From contig JAJYMT010000032.1 in NCBI GenBank assembly GCA_021786695.1, forward strand, positions 1 through 6,938: a stretch of 6,938 nt of DNA. The letters run 5' to 3'. The notes beneath the pieces were generated by a model. That model did no database searches, was not told the origin of the DNA, and saw only the letters and a program-made list of their open reading frames with translations. The stretch's first letter is position 1, and each line of letters begins with the position of its first letter. Below, piece after piece: positions 1-5,632 of this stretch. The translations under genes were made by a program, and so were the position numbers. This DNA is from a bacterium. GTDB taxonomy: Bacteria; Patescibacteriota; Patescibacteriia; Patescibacteriales; GWE2-39-37.

Positions 1-1013
1 TGAAGTATTTTCCCGGAAAAGAGTTGGCGGTTCTTCACGATAATTACGGCCGGTTGATAAACGATAAGCTGCCGTTTTTGAAGTGGCTGCCGGCAGTGCT
101 CGCTCTCTGGCGCCGGGTTCGGGCGGAAAAAATCGAGCAGGTGTTAGTCGGCCACCTTTTGCCGCTCGGCACCGCGGCGCTCGCAGTCAAAATTTTTTTA
201 AAGTTCGAGTATTCGGTCATACTGCACGGCATGGATTTGGGCATGGCGCTCGCGCGGCCGCGGAAAAAACGGCTGGCGCGGCTGATTCTGAAAAACGCCG
301 CTTGCGTCATCGCCGGCAACCGCTTTACGGCGGATCTGGCCGTCGGGCTGACCGGGCAGCCGGAGAAAATTCAGGTCGTCAACCCGGGAGTGGAGGCCGA
401 TCGTCCGGTCAGCGGCAAGGAACGCCTTCAGGAGTTAAAAAATAAATTCGGCCTGCAAAATGAAACGGTCTTGCTGACCGTCGGGCGGCTGGTCCGGCGG
501 AAAGGCGCGGATATGGTGATCAAATCCTTGCCCTATGTGTTGGAAAAGATGCCGGCTGTCAGGTATTTCATCGTCGGCAACGGTCCGGACTACGGGTATT
601 TAAAGCAAAAAATCGATAAATACGGCTTAGCCGGAGCGGTAATGATCGTCACCGACGCCGATGACGGGGAACGCAACTGCTGGTATGATTTATGCGATAT
701 TTTTTTGATGCCGGCGCGGGCCGAGGGCGGAAATTTCGAGGGTTTCGGCATCGTTTATCTGGAAGCGAATATCGCCGGCAAGCCGGTAATCGCCGGACGC
801 TCCGGCGGCGTGCCGGACGCAGTGCTGGACGGCGCGACCGGAGTGCTGGTAAATCCGAACGACAAACATGAGATCGCCGAGGCGATAATACGGCTGGTAA
901 GCGACCGGGAATTGCGCGAGCGTCTCGGCCGGCAGGGAAGGGCCAGGGCGCTCGAGGAATTTTCCTGGCCGGGCCAAGTCGAAAAAATTTATAACCTAAT
1001 CAATAATTTATGA
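1..1013 (+). CDS. GT4-family glycosyltransferase, 5'-truncated by window edge
   Basis: This is a GT-B fold, retaining glycosyltransferase of family GT4 (GT1/RfaG-like) that would transfer a sugar from a nucleotide sugar to a glycan or lipid acceptor at the cytoplasmic face of the membrane. The frame is open from the left edge; the first whole codon is at base 3 and 336 residues are visible. Numbered from base 3, the acceptor domain shows HGMD (75-78) and NPGVE (127-131). The donor domain shows VGRLVRRKG (160-168), whose R and K normally hold the nucleotide-sugar phosphates, and the E-x7-E motif in EGFGIVYLE (246-254). Family members are usually about 370-380 residues, so roughly 35-40 N-terminal residues, including the glycine-rich first loop, lie upstream. 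The TTG at 24 is an internal leucine codon, not a start. The TGA stop overlaps the next gene's ATG. The exact sugar and acceptor cannot be told. Confidence 0.93.
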   Translation, partial: KYFPGKELAVLHDNYGRLINDKLPFLKWLPAVLALWRRVRAEKIEQVLVGHLLPLGTAALAVKIFLKFEYSVILHGMDLGMALARPRKKRLARLILKNAACVIAGNRFTADLAVGLTGQPEKIQVVNPGVEADRPVSGKERLQELKNKFGLQNETVLLTVGRLVRRKGADMVIKSLPYVLEKMPAVRYFIVGNGPDYGYLKQKIDKYGLAGAVMIVTDADDGERNCWYDLCDIFLMPARAEGGNFEGFGIVYLEANIAGKPVIAGRSGGVPDAVLDGATGVLVNPNDKHEIAEAIIRLVSDRELRERLGRQGRARALEEFSWPGQVEKIYNLINNL

Positions 1014-1702
1014 TCAGTATCGTTATCCCGGTATACAACGGGGCGGACAAACTCGTCCGGTGCCTGGAAAGCATAAAAAAACAGACCTATCAGGACTTCG
1101 AAATCATCGTGGTGAACGACGGGTCAAAGGATAATGTAGCCGAGGTGGCGGCCAGATACAAGCAGGAACTGGCGTTGAAATTTTCTTTTATCGAACAGGA
1201 AAATCAGGGTGTTTGCGCCGCCCGCAATCGCGGCGCGCGGGCGGCCAAAGGAGAGCTGATTATTTTTTGCGACGCCGATCTCGAAATGCGCCCGTGGATG
1301 CTTGAAAAGATGCGCGCCGTGCTGGCCGCCCACCACGAGGCAAGTTTCGTCTACTCTTCTTTTTATTGGGGCTGGAAATTATTCCGGCTCTGGCCCTATG
1401 ACGCGCAAAAATTGAGGCAGATGCCTTATATCATGACCACCTCGCTTATGCGCCGGGAGCATTTTCCGGGGTTTGACGTAAGGATAAAAAAACTGAACGA
1501 CTGGGACCTGTGGCTGACGATGCTTGAGCAGGGGCACACCGGAATATGGATCGACGAACCGCTGTTCAAGGCGAACACCGGCGGCTTCCAGACGATGTCG
1601 TCCTGGGTGCCGGGGTTTGCCTATAAATTGCTGCCGTTTTTGCCGACAGTTAAAAAATATAAAAAAGCTCTGGCCGAGGTCAAGCAAAAACATGGCATAT
1701 AA
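1010..1702 (+). CDS. GT2-family glycosyltransferase (GT-A fold)
   Basis: This 230-residue protein is an inverting family 2 glycosyltransferase, probably cytosolic or peripherally membrane-bound because no transmembrane segment is visible. It opens with the classical ISIVIPVYNG strand (2-11), followed by QTYQDFEIIVVNDGS (25-39) for nucleotide binding, ENQGVCAARNRG (64-75), and the metal-binding DxD as D88-A-D90. LNDWDLWL (162-169) corresponds to the [E/D]D-W catalytic-base region, with D164 the likely base; the usual glutamate before it is N163 here. The start ATG at 1010 overlaps the preceding TGA (ATGA), has no clear Shine-Dalgarno sequence, and is therefore probably translationally coupled. 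The gene ends TAA at 1700-1702, inside the start of the DUF192 gene. Together with the GT4 enzyme it looks like a sequential step in building one surface glycan. Substrate specificity is not readable. Confidence 0.93.
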   Translation: MISIVIPVYNGADKLVRCLESIKKQTYQDFEIIVVNDGSKDNVAEVAARYKQELALKFSFIEQENQGVCAARNRGARAAKGELIIFCDADLEMRPWMLEKMRAVLAAHHEASFVYSSFYWGWKLFRLWPYDAQKLRQMPYIMTTSLMRREHFPGFDVRIKKLNDWDLWLTMLEQGHTGIWIDEPLFKANTGGFQTMSSWVPGFAYKLLPFLPTVKKYKKALAEVKQKHGI

Positions 1703-2162
1703 ACGGATACTGGAAAAAACCGCCCTCCTTTTGTTCGTGCTCGCGCTGGTCGTGGTTTTTTTCGCCTACGCGCGGCTCCGTCCGGCCGTCGCGCCGAACC
1801 AGGGCAGTTTCATTGAGATCAACGGGCAACGGATTGAAGTCGAGCTGGCGGACACTCCCGCCAGGCAGGCGCGCGGCTTGTCCGACCACCCGGCTTTTAC
1901 GGATAAACAGGGAATGCTTTTTATCTTTCCGCAAAAGCAGATACAGAGTTTCTGGATGAAGGAGATGCTGTTTCCGCTGGACATAATCTGGATCGACGGC
2001 GGCCGCGTGGCCGGCAGCGCGCCGGACCTGCCGCCCGAAGGCCAAACGCCGAAAAATATTTACAGTTCTCCCGAGCCGGTCGACCGGGTGCTCGAGGTCA
2101 ACGCCGGCTGGGCCGAACGCCATAAGGTCAAAACTGGGGACCGGGTCGAATATCATCTATGA
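1692..2162 (+). CDS. Membrane-anchored DUF192 (PF02643) protein
   Basis: This 156-residue protein has a short basic N-terminus (M-AYKR), one hydrophobic segment at about 11-27, and then a DUF192 domain from about residue 38 to the end. Recognisable DUF192 marks are ELADTPARQARGL (51-63), QGMLFIFP (73-80), SFWMKEMLFPLDIIWID (86-102), VLEVNAGWA (133-141) and a terminal GD-V. The domain's function is not established; it is often secreted or membrane-tethered, and here it should sit outside the cytoplasmic membrane. I chose ATG 1692 because the domain and membrane segment begin there, although the frame stays open back to 1524 inside the GT2 gene. A GAGG at 1676-1679 is a possible but distant ribosome site. 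It overlaps the GT2 gene by 11 bases and ends in an ATGA overlap with the first permease. The hydrophobic segment has no lipobox cysteine, so it is an anchor or an uncleaved signal rather than a lipoprotein. Confidence 0.88.
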   Translation: MAYKRILEKTALLLFVLALVVVFFAYARLRPAVAPNQGSFIEINGQRIEVELADTPARQARGLSDHPAFTDKQGMLFIFPQKQIQSFWMKEMLFPLDIIWIDGGRVAGSAPDLPPEGQTPKNIYSSPEPVDRVLEVNAGWAERHKVKTGDRVEYHL

Positions 2163-2950
2163 AAAAATACTGGGCGATTTTCAAAATCAGCTGGCAGCGG
2201 CAATTGACATATCGGCTGAATCTTTTGATGGGACGATTACGCAATATTATCGTTTTGCTTCTTCTGTATTATGTGTGGTTAAGCTTGACTTTAACGAGCG
2301 GCAAGTTTTCCAGCTACAGCCAGATCGAACTGTTCACCTATGTCTTCGGCGCCAATCTCTTGCGTTCGGTCATCTTCGGCAGTCAGTCCCGACAAACTGC
2401 CTCTGAGATCAACGACGGCACTTTTTCCATATATCTTTTAAGGCCGCTCAATCATTTCGGGGCGGTATTCGCGCGCGAACTAGCGGAGCGCAGTCTCTAT
2501 CTGTTTTTCGCCGTCATTGAAACGCTGGTGTTAGCGTTTCTGCTCGGCGTTAAGTTTGCCGCACCGGCACCAGCCACCCTATCGCCGATCATCCTTTGCG
2601 TATTGCTGTCATTATGTCTTTATTTCGTTTTGAGCTATCTGGTCAGCATGCTGGCGTTTTGGACCAGGGAAGCCGACGGACCGCGCTTTCTATTCGAATG
2701 GCTGCTTGAATTTTCCAGCGGCGCTTATTTCCCGCTGGACATCCTGCGCGGCCTGATTTTCACGGCGCTTTCCTGCCTGCCGTTTTTCTACCTGATTTAT
2801 TTTCCCTTATCGATCTATCTGGGAAAAATCGCCCATGGCCGAATCTGGCTGGGGCTTGGTATCGAAACGGCCTGGCTCGCTCTTTCGCTCTGGCTGATTT
2901 ACGTCGTTTGGCGTCGGGGCTTGAAAAAATTCACCGGTGAGGGAATTTAA
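2159..2950 (+). CDS. ABC-2 type permease, COG4587-like (first of three)
   Basis: This 263-residue integral membrane protein is one half of the channel of an ABC exporter of the ABC2_membrane_6/DUF990-like family. About six hydrophobic segments can be picked out, near 30-45, 57-73, 113-133, 143-167, 195-219 and 235-251. Between segments 2 and 3 lies the cytoplasmic stretch EINDGTFSIYLLRPLN (83-98), the family's xxGT..xxLLxP motif. FWTREADG (167-174) and the end motif RRGLKKFTGEGI (252-263) recur almost unchanged in the third permease, so the two are paralogues. The ATG overlaps the DUF192 stop (ATGA), suggesting coupling. It is expected to pair with a second permease and with the ATPase at 4649. 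Assignment to COG4587 rather than COG3694 is from memory of the family and is fairly secure; the substrate is unknown. Confidence 0.88.
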   Translation: MKKYWAIFKISWQRQLTYRLNLLMGRLRNIIVLLLLYYVWLSLTLTSGKFSSYSQIELFTYVFGANLLRSVIFGSQSRQTASEINDGTFSIYLLRPLNHFGAVFARELAERSLYLFFAVIETLVLAFLLGVKFAAPAPATLSPIILCVLLSLCLYFVLSYLVSMLAFWTREADGPRFLFEWLLEFSSGAYFPLDILRGLIFTALSCLPFFYLIYFPLSIYLGKIAHGRIWLGLGIETAWLALSLWLIYVVWRRGLKKFTGEGI

Positions 2951-2961
2951 CGGATAATTTT

Positions 2962-3747
2962 ATGCGAAAATATTTCCGCGTCTGGCTACAACTTTCCAAG
3001 TGCGCCATCGGTTCCTATCTTTCGAACCGGCTCGATGCCGTGACCTATCTTATCGGAAAACTCGTGCGTTTCGCCTTTTTCTTTCTTTTCCTCTGGACGA
3101 TTTTCAATTACACCGACCGGCTGGCGAGTTATGGCAGATATGAGGCGCTGTTTTTCTTCCTGACTTTCAATTTGATCGACGTTTTCGCCCAGGCCTTTTT
3201 GCGCGGCAGTTATATGCTTAAAATCGATATCCGTACCGGTTGGTTTGATCATGCCATCGCCAAGCCGGTCAACACCCTGTTTTGGAGCCTCGCCCGTCTG
3301 ACCGATATTTTGGACATACTCTTTCTTTTGCCGATCATCGGCTTATTGGTTTATGTCGGCATGAAATTGCCGATAATGATTACGCTTGCCAACATCGTTC
3401 TTTATCTACTCCTGCTTGCAACCGGCCTGGTTATCGTCGTGGCCTTGCATATCATCACCATCGCCTTGACGGTGCTGGTTTTTGAAAGCGAAAATTTCAT
3501 CTGGCTCTACCGTGAATCAATGACCATAGGACGCTTGCCTCCGGAAATCTATTCCGTGGGTATCCGTTTCGTCTTCACCTATCTTATGCCGATCATCATA
3601 ATCATCGCTTATCCGGTAAAAGCATTGCTGGGCCGCTTGACCGCGATCGGCTTCCTCACGGCTTTGATTTTTATGCTGGTTTTTTTCTTTGGCGCGCTCG
3701 CTTTCTGGCGGATCAGCCTGAAACATTATTCCAGCGCTTCAAGCTAA
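2962..3747 (+). CDS. ABC-2 type permease, COG3694-like (second of three)
   Basis: This 261-residue membrane protein has about six hydrophobic segments (roughly 30-49, 62-80, 115-133, 138-170, 201-222 and 228-248). The pattern after segment 2, DIRTGWFDHAIAKPVN (89-104), and the C-terminal KHYSSASS (254-261) are hallmarks I associate with COG3694, the partner permease that normally pairs with a COG4587 permease in these transporters. It is clearly distinct from its two neighbours, which share another C-terminal motif. FESENFIWLY (174-183) and the GRLPPEIY loop (190-197) also fit the family. It begins 11 bases after the first permease and ends 4 bases before the third. A GAGGG lies at 2939-2943, too far upstream (18 bases) to be a standard ribosome site, so initiation probably depends on upstream translation. 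It would form a heterodimeric channel with permease 1 or 3, driven by the ATPase at 4649. Confidence 0.88.
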   Translation: MRKYFRVWLQLSKCAIGSYLSNRLDAVTYLIGKLVRFAFFFLFLWTIFNYTDRLASYGRYEALFFFLTFNLIDVFAQAFLRGSYMLKIDIRTGWFDHAIAKPVNTLFWSLARLTDILDILFLLPIIGLLVYVGMKLPIMITLANIVLYLLLLATGLVIVVALHIITIALTVLVFESENFIWLYRESMTIGRLPPEIYSVGIRFVFTYLMPIIIIIAYPVKALLGRLTAIGFLTALIFMLVFFFGALAFWRISLKHYSSASS

Positions 3748-3751
3748 ACAT

Positions 3752-4555
3752 ATGGGCGTGATAAAAAAACATCTGACCATCACCAAAATCGCCTGGCAGC
3801 GGGCGCTGACTTACCGTTTCACCGTGTTGGCTCACCGTCTGGGCGAACTCGGCGAGATGCTGGTGCTGATCCTGATGTGGGCGGCGATCTATTCGGGCGG
3901 CGGCGTGATCAAGGGCTATAGTTACCGCGAGATGATAACTTATATCTTGCTCGGGAACCTGATCAATGTAGTCGTCAGGAACTGGCTGTCTTCCGTAGTG
4001 TCCCGCGACATCGCCGACGGCACCCTGTCGCAATTCCTGGTCAAACCGATGCCCTACTTGCGCTATATCCTGTTCCGCGAAGTCGGCCGAATCTCCGTGG
4101 CCTTCGCCTTTTCCGTGGTTTCCAGCTTGCTGGTGATTTTCTTTTTCACCCGCTACTTCATAATCAATACCGCTCCCTTGATGCTCGCCGCGCTGGCGGC
4201 GATCATCCTGCTCGCTTTCGTCACCGAATTGTTATTGTCTTTTTTGGTCGGCCTGATCGCTTTTTGGACGACGGAGGTCGACGGAATTTACGCCACCATC
4301 GATCGCCTGAAAAAGTTTTTCGCCGGCGGTTATTTTCCCATCAGCTTGCTGCCGCCGGTTTTCGTCAAGGCAAGCTTCTTACTGCCTTTCGGCTACTCTT
4401 TCTTCGTGCCGGTGCAGCTGTATCTGGGCAAGATCGGCATCGAAACCGCCGCCCTGGGCATCTTGATCCAACTTTTCTGGCTGGCGCTGCTTTATGGTAT
4501 CATACAATTGGTATGGAACCGGGGGATTAAAAAATACGAGGGCGTCGGGATATAA
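3752..4555 (+). CDS. ABC-2 type permease, COG4587-like paralogue (third of three)
   Basis: This 267-residue membrane protein resembles the first permease along its whole length. Paired stretches are IAWQRALTYRF (13-23) against ISWQRQLTYRL, DIADGTLSQFLVKPM (86-100) against EINDGTFSIYLLRPL, FWTTEVDG (171-178) against FWTREADG, GGYFP (192-196) against GAYFP, QLYLGKI (222-228) against SIYLGKI, and NRGIKKYEGVGI (256-267) against RRGLKKFTGEGI. About six hydrophobic segments are visible, near 36-50, 61-77, 115-133, 141-172, 197-221 and 232-254. It starts 4 bases after permease 2 with no clear Shine-Dalgarno sequence. The residues between the matching blocks differ a lot, so if this is a duplication it is an old one. 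A possible promoter for the ATPase overlaps its last codons and stop. It probably substitutes for permease 1 or acts alongside it in the same exporter. Confidence 0.88.
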   Translation: MGVIKKHLTITKIAWQRALTYRFTVLAHRLGELGEMLVLILMWAAIYSGGGVIKGYSYREMITYILLGNLINVVVRNWLSSVVSRDIADGTLSQFLVKPMPYLRYILFREVGRISVAFAFSVVSSLLVIFFFTRYFIINTAPLMLAALAAIILLAFVTELLLSFLVGLIAFWTTEVDGIYATIDRLKKFFAGGYFPISLLPPVFVKASFLLPFGYSFFVPVQLYLGKIGIETAALGILIQLFWLALLYGIIQLVWNRGIKKYEGVGI

Positions 4556-4556
4556 T
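4527..4556 (+). promoter_or_regulatory. Candidate sigma-70-type promoter for the ATPase-ligase pair
   Basis: A perfect TATAAT (4551-4556) overlaps the stop codon of the third permease. A TTAAAA, four of six matches to TTGACA, lies 18 bases upstream at 4527-4532. There is no TG extension before the -10. Transcription would begin near 4563, giving a leader of about 86 bases that carries the hairpin at 4578-4603 before the ATPase start. The next gap downstream is AT-rich, as expected of a promoter region. The call rests on motif matching alone; a TATAAT can occur by chance in an ATA-TAA codon context. Confidence 0.33.
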
Positions 4557-4577
4557 AACAATTATTGAAATTTTAAA

Positions 4578-4603
4578 TGTCTTGCCGTCTGAACGGCAAG
4601 ACA
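4578..4603 (+). promoter_or_regulatory. Perfect 11-bp hairpin with 4-base loop in the ATPase leader
   Basis: TGTCTTGCCGT (4578-4588) and ACGGCAAGACA (4593-4603) are exact reverse complements around the loop CTGA. It is the only clear inverted repeat I found in the only sizeable non-coding gap (4556-4648, 93 bases). On the + strand it is followed by GCGAGGG rather than a T-run, so it is not an ordinary intrinsic terminator. Possible roles are stabilising the 5' end of an ATPase-ligase transcript, being a processing site between the permease and ATPase messages, or binding a regulator as a DNA palindrome. The structure is certain from sequence; the role is inference. Confidence 0.6.
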
Positions 4604-4648
4604 GCGAGGGTAGTGTCTATATTTAATAAATTTATAGAAAATCTTGCT

Positions 4649-5632
4649 ATGCCAATCATTGAGGTAAAAAATCTGTCCAAGACCTATGAGTATTACAAAA
4701 AGGAGCCGGGCTTCATCCAGTCGCTCAAGGGTTTGTTCCGGCGCGAAAAACTTTACGCGCAGGCGGTGAGCGAAATTAATTTTTCTATCGAGGAGGGAGA
4801 GTTGGTGGGGTTTCTGGGACCGAACGGCGCCGGTAAGACCACGACCTTGAAGATGCTCTCCGGCATCCTGCATCCGTCCGGCGGCGAGGCGCGCGTCCTC
4901 GGCTACGTTCCCTGGAAACGGCAAGCGGCATATCAGAAACAGTTCGCCCTCATCATGGGCCAGAAAAACCAGCTCTGGTGGGATCTGCCGGCGATGGAGA
5001 GCTTCATCCTGAACAAGGAAATCTATGAGATTCCTGACGCCGAATTCGGGAAAAATCTCGATGAACTGGTCGACCTTCTGGGTGTTAGGGAAATATTGTC
5101 GGTGCCGGTCAGGAAACTGTCGCTCGGGCAGCGGATGAAGTGCGAACTGATCGCGGCGCTTTTGCACAAGCCCAGGGTGTTGTTTTTGGACGAACCGACC
5201 ATCGGCCTGGACGTGGTGGCACAAAAGAACATCCGCGACTTCATCAAGCGCTACAATCGGGAAAAGAAAACCACCATCATTCTGACTTCGCACTATATGG
5301 AAGACATCAAGGAACTGTGCGAGCGGGTGATCATCATCGATCACAGCCGGATACTCTATGACGGCAAACTTGCCGAACTGATAAATAAATACGCCGCGCA
5401 CAAGCAGCTGACCGTCACCTTTAACGACCATGGCGTCAGTCGCGAGCAAGTCGAGCGGTTCGGCGAGCTGGCAGAGTTCTCGCCTTACAAGATCGTAATC
5501 AGGGTGGAGAGGAGCAAAGCCAAGGATGCGGCCGCGGCGATCCTTGCCTCCGAATTGCCGGTCGACGATATTCTGATCGACGAGGTGGAAATCGACGAGG
5601 TGGTGCGCCGAATCTTTAAGAATACTCGATGA
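4649..5632 (+). CDS. ABC exporter ATP-binding protein, COG4586-like
   Basis: This 327-residue cytoplasmic ATPase would power the ABC-2 permeases encoded just upstream. All motifs are intact: Walker A GPNGAGKT (57-64), Q-loop region MGQKNQLWWDLP (103-114), signature LSLGQ (157-161), Walker B VLFLDEP (177-183), D-loop GLD (186-188) and H-loop H215 in TSH. A roughly 20-residue basic insertion before Walker A (about 14-37) and the Q-loop wording are typical of COG4586. A C-terminal extension of about 85 residues follows the nucleotide-binding domain. I chose ATG 4649 because MPIIEVKNLSKTY is the normal family beginning. An in-frame ATG at 4577 would add 24 residues encoded mostly by the leader hairpin, which look non-native. 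No Shine-Dalgarno sequence precedes 4649. The stop overlaps the next gene (ATGA). From memory, the family includes the Synechocystis viologen exporter; the substrate here is unknown. Confidence 0.95.
   Translation: MPIIEVKNLSKTYEYYKKEPGFIQSLKGLFRREKLYAQAVSEINFSIEEGELVGFLGPNGAGKTTTLKMLSGILHPSGGEARVLGYVPWKRQAAYQKQFALIMGQKNQLWWDLPAMESFILNKEIYEIPDAEFGKNLDELVDLLGVREILSVPVRKLSLGQRMKCELIAALLHKPRVLFLDEPTIGLDVVAQKNIRDFIKRYNREKKTTIILTSHYMEDIKELCERVIIIDHSRILYDGKLAELINKYAAHKQLTVTFNDHGVSREQVERFGELAEFSPYKIVIRVERSKAKDAAAAILASELPVDDILIDEVEIDEVVRRIFKNTR

Noticed and set aside
83..445. Second + strand frame of 120 codons within the GT4 gene
   Set aside because: It is a shifted reading of a GT4 coding region with an intact frame; its product is Arg/Gly/Ala-rich without motifs, so it is neither a gene nor evidence of a frameshift.
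24..1013. TTG at 24 as the start of the first gene
   Set aside because: The frame is open back to the window edge and the protein still lacks the N-terminal part of the GT4 fold, so the real start is upstream of the window.
1524..1691. Upstream extension of the DUF192 frame inside the GT2 gene
   Set aside because: The 56 extra residues are arginine-, cysteine- and proline-rich with no family resemblance, while a normal signal/anchor start follows at 1692.
4578..4603. Hairpin as an intrinsic terminator
   Set aside because: On the + strand no T-run follows the stem. On the minus strand TTTAAAATTT follows, but there is no minus-strand gene for it to end.
4562..5449. Long open frame of 295 codons on the minus strand
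   Set aside because: It lies entirely antisense to the ATPase, whose motifs are all intact, and its translation shows no recognisable domain. It is a shadow of codon bias in the + strand gene.
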